5,957 bases of DNA from Methanothrix sp. (GCA_028682845.1 JAJRAT010000051.1:1-5957); one strand, 5' to 3'; positions 1 through 5,417 are shown, counted from the first letter of the stretch. Notes: a model not told the origin generated them from the sequence alone. Program-made: numbers and translations.

Positions 1-209
1 ATGAAGATGCCGCCGTATGCCGCATAGACGCGACCGAAGGATGCCGGCTGAAAGGTCGGAATGATGCCGTAGATTGCCAGGACTAAAGCGCCGAGAAGCG
101 CAAACCATGCGGCTCTGCCGTCTCGCAGCCACAGCCACATCAGGTATCCGCCGCCGATCTCACAGAGACCGGCGAGGATGAAGAAGAAGAGCGATCTTGC
201 GATTTCCAC
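1..209 (-). CDS. UPF0060 / YnfA-family small membrane protein, N-terminal part (cut by window start)
   Basis: Reading leftward from a GTG at 209-207, 69 codons stay open to the window edge. The protein begins [20 protein letters not shown] and is mostly hydrophobic, with membrane segments at about residues 5-27 and 34-51. The conserved family features are visible: the early L-x-E-I-G-G stretch (residues 15-20) and the later T-x-Q-P-x-x-F-G-R-V-x-A-A-Y-G-G-x-F block (residues 52-69). Full-length members are about 110 residues with four helices, so roughly 40 residues are missing to the left. The family is related in fold to small multidrug/metabolite transporters; its substrate is unknown. The start is supported by a GGGAGAT ribosome site 6-7 bases upstream, and an upstream in-frame ATG is blocked by TAG. 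It lies 37 bases after the PurM-like gene on the same strand with no terminator between, so cotranscription is likely. Confidence 0.88.
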   Translation of the reverse strand, partial: MEIARSLFFFILAGLCEIGGGYLMWLWLRDGRAAWFALLGALVLAIYGIIPTFQPASFGRVYAAYGGIF

Positions 210-214
210 GTTCT

Positions 215-221
215 ATCTCCC
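215..221 (-). promoter_or_regulatory. Ribosome binding site of the YnfA-family gene
   Basis: On the minus strand GGGAGAT precedes the GTG start codon, with the bases AGAAC between them. It settles the GTG at 209 as the start, since an upstream in-frame ATG at 233 runs into TAG after six codons. The core GGAGATAGAAC is identical to the one in front of thiN. Confidence 0.65.
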
Positions 222-246
222 GATTTGACTCATGTTTTTGCCAATT

Positions 247-1359
247 TTACCGGCTCCTGCTCACGCCCTCAAAGAATACCGGCCAGAAGGGATCTTGCTT
301 TGGTATTTGCAGGGGAACCACTCTTCCGTCAAGCCGCAACATGGCTCTGTTATACGTGTTCGGGGTGACTTTTCCGATGACCGAGGATTCGATTCCCTCC
401 GCCGACAGCTTTTGCAGTATCTTTGCGGAATAGTCCGGCTTGGCTGTGATCAGCAGCGAACCCTCGGCAATGGCCGCCACCGGATCGATGCAAAAGGCGT
501 CGCAGACCATCTTGACCTGCGGCGGATAGACGAAGAGGCTCTCGTCGATTTGCATGCCCACGTTGCTTGCGCTGGCGATTTCAAAGAGGCCGCCCATCAC
601 GCCGCCTTCCGTGGCATCGTGCATGGCGGTCACACCTCCCGCCTGCATGGCCAGTGCGCAATCTTTGACCACGGTCATCTCCCGGCAGAGCGACTTCGCT
701 TTTTCGACCAACGACACCGGATACCGGGCCAAAAGCTCCTTTTCCCGCAGCACGGCCAGGATGCCCGCCGTCTCGATGGCCGGGCCTTTGGTCAGGATCA
801 CGTCGTCTCCCGGCTCTGCTCCGGCAGGGGTTACGTAACTCCCTTTTTCAGCCACTGCAAAGACTGTAACTCCGCCGATGGTTGGCGCAGCGAAGCCGGG
901 ATAGTAGCCGGTGTGGCCGCCGACGATGGCAATGTCAAGCTCCAGAGCCGCCCGGTGGATGGAATCGACGATGGTCTTGAAGTCCTCGTCCTTCGTCTCC
1001 GGGGGCATGAGCAGCGAGTAGGTCATGTACCGGGGCGGAACGCCCATGACGGCAATATCGCTGGCACCGATGTGAACCGTGTACCATCCGAACATCTCCC
1101 AGGGCTGACCCGGCACGGCGAAGATAGGGTCCTCGGCGATGATGAGCACCTTTCCGTTGCCGATATCGATCACTGCGGCGTCCACTCCCGTCTGAGGCGG
1201 CACAAGAACGCGATCATCCTTCCTGCCCAGGCGCGGCAAGAGGAAAGAGTTGAATGTGTCGAGGTCGATCTTGCCGATCTTGGACCCGCCCGGGGGCATA
1301 TCGCTCTCGTCTGCTTTTGCCGTCTTGCCTGTATTTGTATCAGCGTTCTCGTTCTTCAC
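247..1359 (-). CDS. AIR synthase-related (PurM/HypE/ThiL superfamily) ATP-dependent enzyme
   Basis: A 370-residue protein with the two-domain PurM-like architecture. Seen in it: G-V-D-A-A-V at residues 58-63, the acidic pair E76-D77, G-A-S-D-I-A-V-M-G at 98-106, G-G-H-T-G at 147-151, P-G-D at 183-185, and H-D-A-T-E-G-G-V-M-G-G-L at 247-258 opening the C-terminal AIRS_C domain. The superfamily binds ATP and activates carbonyl or carboxylate groups, or phosphorylates substrates (PurM, HypE, SelD, ThiL). The C-terminus ends in G-V-S-R-S-R and has no terminal cysteine, so it is not a classical HypE. The substrate cannot be assigned from sequence. The GTG start at 1359 has GAGG seven bases upstream and lies inside the end of thiN (20-base overlap), suggesting translational coupling; Met21 at 1299 is an alternative start. 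The first 25 or so residues look like a low-complexity extension. It ends in TAA, 37 bases before the YnfA-family gene. Confidence 0.85.
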   Translation of the reverse strand: MKNENADTNTGKTAKADESDMPPGGSKIGKIDLDTFNSFLLPRLGRKDDRVLVPPQTGVDAAVIDIGNGKVLIIAEDPIFAVPGQPWEMFGWYTVHIGASDIAVMGVPPRYMTYSLLMPPETKDEDFKTIVDSIHRAALELDIAIVGGHTGYYPGFAAPTIGGVTVFAVAEKGSYVTPAGAEPGDDVILTKGPAIETAGILAVLREKELLARYPVSLVEKAKSLCREMTVVKDCALAMQAGGVTAMHDATEGGVMGGLFEIASASNVGMQIDESLFVYPPQVKMVCDAFCIDPVAAIAEGSLLITAKPDYSAKILQKLSAEGIESSVIGKVTPNTYNRAMLRLDGRVVPLQIPKQDPFWPVFFEGVSRSR

Positions 1360-1930
1360 GGTACAGCCTCGCGATCTCGCATATCTGCTCCACGACTTCT
1401 ATCGGGTCCCTTCCCACCAGAACAGACACGGGCTCCTTTCCCACGGCTCCCGTCTCATAGAATATCTTGGGCACACATCCGCCTGCCGCCCGGATGGCCT
1501 CGGCCACTTTCCAGGGCATGGATGCGCCCTCTGCGTCCCGGATCTCCAACGGCTCATTTCTGCGGTCGATGACGCTGAAGGTCCAGCCCAGCTTTCGGCA
1601 GTAGCTCTCCAGCCATCCGGCAAGTCGCGGGTCGTTGGCGAAATCGATGCCCGCCCTTACCGTCGGATCAACCTTTCGAACCTCGATGAGCAGACGTGCC
1701 ATGTGGCTGGAGGCTCCAAAGCGGGGCTTTCCTGCGGCGTGGGGAAGGTCGCCGACGACCGTAATGCGCCCTTCGATGCCCAGAACCTCGAAGCGCGTCT
1801 TGGCTTCCCTGCGGGCGAAGACCAGGTTGGTCCGCACCTCCGGGATCAGTGGCGCGAAGTCCTGACAGCCCTCCAGGATGTTCAGGGCCACGGCCATCTT
1901 TCCCAGCATCTCGATCTCTTCATCAAGCAT
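1340..1930 (-). CDS. thiN: Stand-alone ThiN thiamine-phosphate synthase
   Basis: A 196-residue protein starting MLDEEIEM that is a ThiN domain over nearly its whole length. ThiN joins hydroxymethylpyrimidine diphosphate and thiazole phosphate into thiamine phosphate, replacing bacterial ThiE in many archaea. Seen: L-I-P-E-V-R-T-N at residues 28-35, G-R at 54-55, F-G-A-S-S-H-M-A-R at 71-79, the S-M-P-W motif at 137-140, and the C-terminal V-G-K-E-P at 163-167. Arg55 and His76 are 21 residues apart, matching the spacing of the Arg and His reported as essential in a Pyrobaculum ThiD-ThiN (from memory). ThiN is often fused to ThiD or to a DNA-binding domain; here there is neither, only a short helical N-terminus. 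The ATG at 1930 is chosen over a GTG at 1966 because GAGGAGAT lies six bases before it. It ends in TGA inside the PurM-like gene. Confidence 0.9.
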   Translation of the reverse strand: MLDEEIEMLGKMAVALNILEGCQDFAPLIPEVRTNLVFARREAKTRFEVLGIEGRITVVGDLPHAAGKPRFGASSHMARLLIEVRKVDPTVRAGIDFANDPRLAGWLESYCRKLGWTFSVIDRRNEPLEIRDAEGASMPWKVAEAIRAAGGCVPKIFYETGAVGKEPVSVLVGRDPIEVVEQICEIARLYREERER

Positions 1931-1936
1931 AGTTCT

Positions 1937-1944
1937 ATCTCCTC
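1937..1944 (-). promoter_or_regulatory. Ribosome binding site that fixes the thiN start
   Basis: GAGGAGAT on the minus strand, followed by AGAACT and then ATG, is a near-ideal archaeal Shine-Dalgarno site. It lies downstream of the GTG at 1966, so the longer 208-residue version of the protein is unlikely. Confidence 0.75.
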
Positions 1945-1966
1945 GGGTCCTGAAAATAATTGGCAC

Positions 1967-1995
1967 GTAATAAGTAGTTTATTCTATTTTTGTTA
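1967..1995 (-). promoter_or_regulatory. Probable AT-rich promoter of the thiN operon
   Basis: The minus strand upstream of thiN is strongly AT-rich in an otherwise GC-rich region. Two TATA-like sites are visible: AAAAATAGAAT (1991-1981), which would place a transcription start near 1960 and leave a leader carrying the Shine-Dalgarno site, and CTTATTAC (1974-1967), which would start transcription too close to that site. I prefer the first. No thiamine riboswitch-like structure was recognised in the short leader. Confidence 0.4.
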
Positions 1996-2045
1996 TTCTG
2001 TTTTTGCGCAGCCTGCCCTCTTGTGAAGCAGTCTCAGCTCCAGGG

Positions 2046-2195
2046 CTAATCCAGGACCTTGACCTCCACCGCCCTGATGCCGCTACAATCCCTCCACGCG
2101 GCGTCTGACCTGCTCGATAAAGTGGCTGACCAGCCGGCAACCATTCAGCCCGAACCGTACCCGGACCCAACCAACCGGAATCGCTTTGCTGAAAA
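2046..2195 (-). pseudogene. Possible eroded coding remnant between thiN and the thioesterase
   Basis: Two neighbouring minus-strand stretches in different frames look protein-like, though neither is a full gene. One reads F-G-L-N-G-C-R-L-V-S-H-F-I-E-Q-V-R-R-R-V-E-G-L and then meets TAG. Shifting one frame, the next bases read G-I-R-A-V-E-V-K-V-L-D and then TAG at 2048-2046. Joined by one frameshift they would make an amphipathic helix followed by a beta strand, with codons like those of the neighbouring genes. No start codon with a ribosome site was found and no family was recognised. The plus strand is also open here, continuing into an out-of-frame reading of the thioesterase, so this may be chance. 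Confidence 0.2.
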
Positions 2196-2209
2196 AAGCC
2201 CCACCACCC

Positions 2210-2217
2210 TTATAAAT
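2210..2217 (+). promoter_or_regulatory. TATA box of the thioesterase gene
   Basis: TTATAAAT is the best archaeal TATA match in the window. Initiation about 25 bases downstream, near 2238-2240, would give a leader of about 6 bases before the ATG at 2246 or about 25 bases before the ATG at 2264. The core is near-palindromic (ATTTATAA on the other strand), so leftward initiation is conceivable. Confidence 0.6.
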
Positions 2218-2240
2218 TCCAGGACCAAGCTACGCCACCA

Positions 2241-2262
2241 GGTCGATGGAAGGTCGATGGAA
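2241..2262 (+). repeat. Perfect 11-bp tandem duplication across the thioesterase start
   Basis: GGTCGATGGAA occurs twice in direct succession (2241-2251 and 2252-2262), followed by a partial third copy, AATGGAA. Each unit carries an ATG. The first (2246) is in frame with the gene, the second (2257) is out of frame, and the partial third (2264) is again in frame. The duplication multiplies possible start codons just downstream of the TATA box. Confidence 0.9.
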
Positions 2263-2677
2263 AATGGAATACTTGAACCAGATCAGGCTCAAAGGAAGAG
2301 ACGCCAATCCATTCTTTGTCCTCATGGGAATTCAGCTCGGCTCTTATGGCGAAGGCCGGGCGGAACTGAGAATGCAGGTGCGACCGGACATGCTCAACGG
2401 TGCAGGATGGCTGCAGGGCGGCATGTATACGGCTCTGTGCGACGAGGCCATGGCTCTCGCACTTTTCACGGTGCTGGGAGAAGAAGAACGCATCGCCACC
2501 ATCTCGGAGAACACGACATTCCTGCAAGGAGTCCGGGGCGGCGAGATAACATCCTTGGGCAAAGTGACCAGGAAGACGCGCAATGTCGCATTCACGGAAG
2601 GCGCTGTGATGCGATCCGACGATGGCGCAATTTTATCCAAGACCTGCGAGTCGTTCACGATTCTCCGCAAGAATTGA
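2246..2677 (+). CDS. PaaI-like hotdog-fold acyl-CoA thioesterase
   Basis: Encodes 143 residues from the ATG at 2246, or 137 from the in-frame ATG at 2264 (MEYLNQIRLK). The shorter form is slightly favoured because GGAAGG lies upstream and the leader is a normal length. Hotdog-fold features, numbered from 2264: L-N-G-A-G-W-L-Q-G-G at 44-53, corresponding to the family N-x-x-G-x-x-H-G-G loop, then D60 in C-D-E-A-M-A at the start of the central helix, where PaaI-type enzymes have their catalytic acid. The last third gives strands ending T-C-E-S-F-T-I-L. Members hydrolyse acyl-CoA thioesters as cytosolic tetramers; the substrate here is unknown. The usual H-G-G histidine is glutamine (Q51). This is the only plus-strand gene in the window and it converges on the rps8e unit. 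It ends in TGA. Confidence 0.85.
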   Translation: MEGRWKMEYLNQIRLKGRDANPFFVLMGIQLGSYGEGRAELRMQVRPDMLNGAGWLQGGMYTALCDEAMALALFTVLGEEERIATISENTTFLQGVRGGEITSLGKVTRKTRNVAFTEGAVMRSDDGAILSKTCESFTILRKN

Positions 2678-2730
2678 GCAGATCGGTCAAGGCCCCGACG
2701 CTTAAAGGATGAAAGCCTGAGGAAGACTGC

Positions 2731-2746
2731 CGAAGAAGAGAAAAAT
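2731..2746 (-). terminator. T-rich terminator candidate of the rps8e unit
   Basis: Read leftward, the minus strand gives ATTTTTCTCTTCTTCG about 70 bases after the last stop codon of the rps8e-DUF1922 unit. Archaeal RNA polymerase can terminate at such pyrimidine/U-rich tracts without a hairpin. Confidence 0.4.
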
Positions 2747-2784
2747 GATGGATAGAAACACAGGAACCGGGACCAAGAAGGTTG

Positions 2785-2800
2785 AGGCTGCACTCAGCCT
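2785..2800. terminator. Small hairpin between the convergent genes
   Basis: AGGCTG (2785-2790) and CAGCCT (2795-2800) form a perfect 6-bp stem with a four-base loop in the 136-base gap between the thioesterase stop and the DUF1922 stop. Being symmetric it could slow transcription from either side. No T-run follows directly on the plus strand. It lacks the GAA/A internal loop expected of an archaeal SECIS element. Confidence 0.4.
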
Positions 2801-2813
2801 GTTGATGCCGACA

Positions 2814-3023
2814 TCATAATTTAGCGGTGTGAAATCCGGTCATCTCTTGCCCGCCCAGTTGCAGTTTTCGAACGATCTCGCCAGCTATGGCGGCATCATC
2901 GGCCTCGGCCAGTATCCTCGCCTTGCGAAGAACAGTTCGCTTCCCGCAAGGTCAGGTCCTGGTCTTGGCGTCTTTCGGGGCATAAAGATGCCTGCCGCAA
3001 CTGCACCGGAAGACGATGAACAT
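2814..3023 (-). pseudogene. DUF1922-like zinc-ribbon gene interrupted by an in-frame TGA at the third cysteine
   Basis: Starting at ATG 3023 the minus strand reads M-F-I-V-F-R-C-S-C-G-R-H-L-Y-A-P-K-D-A-K-T-R-T, then TGA (2954-2952), then P-C-G-K-R-T-V-L-R-K-A-R-I-L and on in the same frame to TGA at 2816-2814. The whole is 69 codons plus stop. This matches the small archaeal DUF1922 family (about 70 residues, MTH1184 type), whose N-terminal ribbon has C-x-C, a K-T-R segment, then C-x-C-G, followed by a helix with an L-V-R-x-L-type end. Here Cys7, Cys9 and Cys26 are present and the TGA replaces the cysteine expected at position 24. Nothing else is damaged. It lies 16 bases after rps8e on the same strand. 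No clear ribosome site precedes the ATG, so it may rely on coupling to rps8e. The family's function is unknown. The assignment is from remembered consensus, not a search. Confidence 0.8.
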
Positions 3024-3039
3024 CAAAAGCTAAAAGGAT

Positions 3040-3423
3040 TTATTGGGGCGGCAGCAGAATTGCGTTGATGACGCCATCCTGGCCGGGCCGGTTGGTTATC
3101 CTGGCATCGCCAAGCTCAGTCTTGACGACGGCTCCCTTGGTGAGGATGTTCCTTCTCATGTAGTGCAAATTGGCCTTGTTCTCTCTTACAGTCTCGATCT
3201 TGACCGTCTTTGTCTTGCCGGTCTTGGGATCTGCAACTGCGGCCATGTCCCCACGCAGCATGCGCATCTTCAGGTTTCCGCCCAACGTCTCGATCTTCTT
3301 GGTTCTGACGGGCGCTATGGTGGTATCGCTCTGCTCTCGACCGGTCTCGTATTTTCTCTTTCCTCTGGCCGGAATTCTCTTCCCGCCGGTGGACTTTCTG
3401 CCAAACTTTCCTTGCCAACGCAT
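3040..3423 (-). CDS. rps8e: 30S ribosomal protein S8e
   Basis: 127 residues, the normal archaeal length for S8e, a small-subunit ribosomal protein shared by archaea and eukaryotes. The N-terminus M-R-W-Q-G-K-F-G-R-K-S-T-G-G-K-R-I-P-A-R and the following K-R-K-Y-E-T-G-R-E at 22-30 carry the S8e signature. G-G-N at 48-50 and the C-terminal N-R-P-G-Q-D-G-V-I-N-A-I-L at 111-123 also fit the family. The protein is very basic, as expected for an rRNA binder. The ATG start has TGAGGA in the short leader, nine bases upstream, and a TATA box at 3470-3463. It ends in TAA and is followed closely by the DUF1922-like gene, so the two probably share a transcript. Confidence 0.97.
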   Translation of the reverse strand: MRWQGKFGRKSTGGKRIPARGKRKYETGREQSDTTIAPVRTKKIETLGGNLKMRMLRGDMAAVADPKTGKTKTVKIETVRENKANLHYMRRNILTKGAVVKTELGDARITNRPGQDGVINAILLPPQ

Positions 3424-3462
3424 AATATAATTCCTCAGATCGCGAATTCTCTCTGACGCGCG

Positions 3463-3470
3463 ATATTTAA
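3463..3470 (-). promoter_or_regulatory. TATA box of rps8e
   Basis: TTAAATAT on the minus strand lies about 40 bases before the rps8e ATG. Initiation about 25 bases downstream, near 3440, would give a leader of about 17 bases that just contains the GAGG ribosome site, an economical arrangement that supports the call. Confidence 0.55.
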
Positions 3471-3510
3471 CGGTTGTGGTTCTTCTTTACCTATGGCAAT
3501 CCCGAAGATC

Positions 3511-3536
3511 AAAAAGCTTTCCGCCGGAAGAGGCGG
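3511..3536 (-). terminator. Hairpin plus T-run terminator downstream of elp3
   Basis: On the minus strand CCGCC, loop TCTTCC and GGCGG form a five-bp GC stem, followed by AAAGC and then TTTTT at 3515-3511. This resembles an intrinsic terminator. It lies about 150 bases after the elp3 stop and before the rps8e promoter, so it would insulate the two genes. Confidence 0.5.
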
Positions 3537-3547
3537 GCTTGGCGCGA

Positions 3548-3596
3548 GTCCGGCACCCTGCGCCGTGCGAACGCCAGACAGGTGCCAAAGCCGGAC
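3548..3596 (-). other. GC-rich inverted repeats in the elp3-rps8e gap
   Basis: GTCCGGC (3548-3554) and GCCGGAC (3590-3596) are perfect inverted complements. Nested within them GGCACC (3552-3557) and GGTGCC (3581-3586) also pair, so the two stems compete for overlapping bases. The terminator-like hairpin follows directly in the leftward direction. This could be a structured elp3 3' untranslated region or a small RNA; no known RNA family (tRNA, SRP, RNase P, C/D box) was recognised. Confidence 0.4.
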
Positions 3597-3681
3597 GAGC
3601 ATGAGATACCGGCGGGAGAATGCAGGAGAATGAGGGACGGGAGTGTGAGAAATGGATATTTGCTCATGACCGGCAAACACT

Positions 3682-5274
3682 TCAATTCAGGCTCTTGCCC
3701 ATGTAAGGCCCGACCGGTTCGTACCCCAGCCGCCGGTAGTAGCCCCTGGCACCGATGCCGCTGGTGATCTCCAGCCGATCGTACCCCTTCTCCGCCGCAA
3801 GATTCTCCGCAGTCTCCACCAGCCTTGCTCCGTATCCGCGGTGCTGCCAGCCATCCTTTCGAGTACCGATGGGGACCATCGGCCCGTAGACGTGCAACTC
3901 CCGCACCCGCGCACATGAGCCCGGACCCAGGCGCAGGCGCAGGAATCCGACCAGCGTGTCGTCCTCGCCCTCGAAGGATAGGAAGTGCTCTTCTCCGCCG
4001 CAGGCATCGTATACCTCGCGCTTCAGGGATACGTCAACCTCGACTATGCCGCGCAATCCCGCCTCACGGCAGCGAATGCAGCGACACCGTCCGCCATGCG
4101 ACAGCAGATCTTGCCGGGCAAGCTGGCGCAGGTTGGACTTTTTCACGCCCGCCACGATCAAATGAGCCGGGATGTCCCGCTGTACCCGCTGCAGCCGCAC
4201 GTAGCCGGGAAGCATGGCTTTGATGCGGGAAACGAGCAGCGCCGCATCCCCGTCGCTCAGGGGAATATACTCACCCCTTTGGTAGCGCCGGAACAGCTCC
4301 GTGCCCTCCACAACCAGCGTGGGATAGATCTTGAGATAGTCGGGGCGGAAGCGGCTGTCGGAAAACAGCTCCCTGAAGACCTCCAGGTCTGCATCAGGTG
4401 AGGATCCGGGAAGGCCCGGCATCATATGAAAGCCGACCTTGAGCCCCGCCTCCCGCAAGGCTCGATTGGCCCGAACCGAGTCCTCTACGGTATGGCCGCG
4501 CGACATGGCCCGCAGGAGGTCGTCCCTGGTGCTCTGCACCCCCAGCTCCACTTTGGTCGCGCCGAGGAGCAGCATGTTCTCGATATCCCTGGGGCCGCAC
4601 CAGTCGGGACGGGTCTCAAAGGTGGTGCCGATGTTGCGGGCGAGCGCCGCCTCATTGGCCGCGGCCACATCGGCAAAGGACTGCCACTTGCGGCTGCCCG
4701 CGGATGCTGACGGAAAATCGTTCATGGCCTGCAAACAGCGCTTGATAAACCAGTGCTGGTAGCCCAAAGGCCGGGAGGTGATCGTGCCGCCCATGATGAT
4801 CAGCTCGCATTTGTCCAGGGAGTGGCCGATCTCGTAAAGCTGGGCGAGCCGGGCGGCGGTTTGTTCATAGGGATCAAAGTGATGCTGCGCGGCCCGAAGT
4901 GCTGCAGGCTCCCGGCCAGTATAGCTTTGCGGACTGGTGCAGGAGATGCCGCCGGGGCAGGGAACGCAGGTGCCGTGCGGGCAGCGGGCGGGCGAGGTCA
5001 TGGCAGCGATTACGGCTACGCCGGAGAGGGTGCGCGTGGGCTTGCGCACCAGCATCTGCAGACGCGCCCGCTCCTCCGGCCCTGCTATGCCGAGGATGTC
5101 GGCGTTGCTCGGCAAAGAGGGAAGACGGAGGCGAGATGAGGCGTCCTTCTTGCGGGATTCCAGATCCGCCTCGGTCTTGACATCGCCGGCCAGGATGGCG
5201 TCGACTATCCGCCTCAGCTCAAGCGCGAGAGCCTCTTGATCCCGGCACGCGAGAATTGCCTCCTTCATCCCCAT
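3682..5274 (-). CDS. elp3: Elp3 tRNA wobble-uridine modifying enzyme (radical SAM plus acetyltransferase)
   Basis: 530 residues, complete. Elp3 uses S-adenosylmethionine and acetyl-CoA to place a carboxymethyl-type group on C5 of U34 in tRNA; archaea carry it without the rest of the Elongator complex. Seen in order: an N-terminal helical tRNA-binding region (1-90); the archaeal cluster motif C98-P-H-G-T-C103-V-P-C106-P-G-G; S-P-Q-S-Y-T-G-R-E-P at 114-123; M-G-G-T-I-T-S-R-P-L at 161-170; E-T-R-P-D-W at 220-225; G-V-Q-S at 245-248; the zinc-type cluster R-C-R-C-I-R-C-R-E-A-G at 396-406; and a GNAT domain with Q-H-R-G-Y-G at 477-482 and Y-Y-R-R-L-G-Y-E-P at 512-520. All cysteine ligands are intact. 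ATG 5274 and ATG 5268 are both possible starts; a TGATC upstream is better spaced for 5268 (528 residues). It appears monocistronic and ends in TGA. Confidence 0.97.
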   Translation of the reverse strand: MGMKEAILACRDQEALALELRRIVDAILAGDVKTEADLESRKKDASSRLRLPSLPSNADILGIAGPEERARLQMLVRKPTRTLSGVAVIAAMTSPARCPHGTCVPCPGGISCTSPQSYTGREPAALRAAQHHFDPYEQTAARLAQLYEIGHSLDKCELIIMGGTITSRPLGYQHWFIKRCLQAMNDFPSASAGSRKWQSFADVAAANEAALARNIGTTFETRPDWCGPRDIENMLLLGATKVELGVQSTRDDLLRAMSRGHTVEDSVRANRALREAGLKVGFHMMPGLPGSSPDADLEVFRELFSDSRFRPDYLKIYPTLVVEGTELFRRYQRGEYIPLSDGDAALLVSRIKAMLPGYVRLQRVQRDIPAHLIVAGVKKSNLRQLARQDLLSHGGRCRCIRCREAGLRGIVEVDVSLKREVYDACGGEEHFLSFEGEDDTLVGFLRLRLGPGSCARVRELHVYGPMVPIGTRKDGWQHRGYGARLVETAENLAAEKGYDRLEITSGIGARGYYRRLGYEPVGPYMGKSLN

Positions 5275-5333
5275 CAGATCAATGCACGCAATAGTTAAGC
5301 TCTTGGATGGTCTTGGATTGACTCATGCGCCGG

Positions 5334-5341
5334 CAAAATAC
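5334..5341 (-). promoter_or_regulatory. Weak TATA-like element upstream of elp3
   Basis: GTATTTTG on the minus strand would start transcription near 5309 and leave a leader of about 35 bases before elp3. The match is partial and no clear BRE is present, so the call is tentative. Confidence 0.25.
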
Positions 5342-5417
5342 GCCCGCAGCCAATAATGAAATGAAGAACAGTTGGGAACTGGCCGCGGCGGGGGACGGCA
5401 TTGTCGATATTCTTTTG

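Noticed and set aside
232..1572. Long plus-strand open frame of 446 codons across the PurM-like and thiN genes
   Set aside because: It is antisense to two genes with clear family motifs; its product is rich in His/Arg/Gly with no recognisable domain, as expected for the shadow of GC-rich coding DNA.
2059..2712. Plus-strand frame of 217 codons beginning upstream of the thioesterase
   Set aside because: Most of it is an out-of-frame reading of the thioesterase, and it starts upstream of that gene's TATA box with no promoter of its own.
2785..2800. Hairpin after the DUF1922 gene as a SECIS element
   Set aside because: The stem is only six pairs with a four-base loop and lacks the conserved internal loop of archaeal SECIS elements; a terminator role is more likely.
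3509..3667. Minus-strand 52-codon frame (M-S-K-Y-P-F-L-T-L-P) right after elp3
   Set aside because: No ribosome site, no recognisable family, and its end lies inside the terminator-like hairpin and T-run.
3474..3767. Plus-strand Lys/Arg-rich frame between rps8e and elp3
   Set aside because: It begins at TTG without a ribosome site and runs antisense into the conserved C-terminus of elp3; no family resemblance.
225..5327. Ten-base identity TTGACTCATG at 225-234 and 5318-5327
   Set aside because: Several chance 10-base matches are expected in 6 kb, and the two contexts differ apart from both lying near starts of minus-strand genes.
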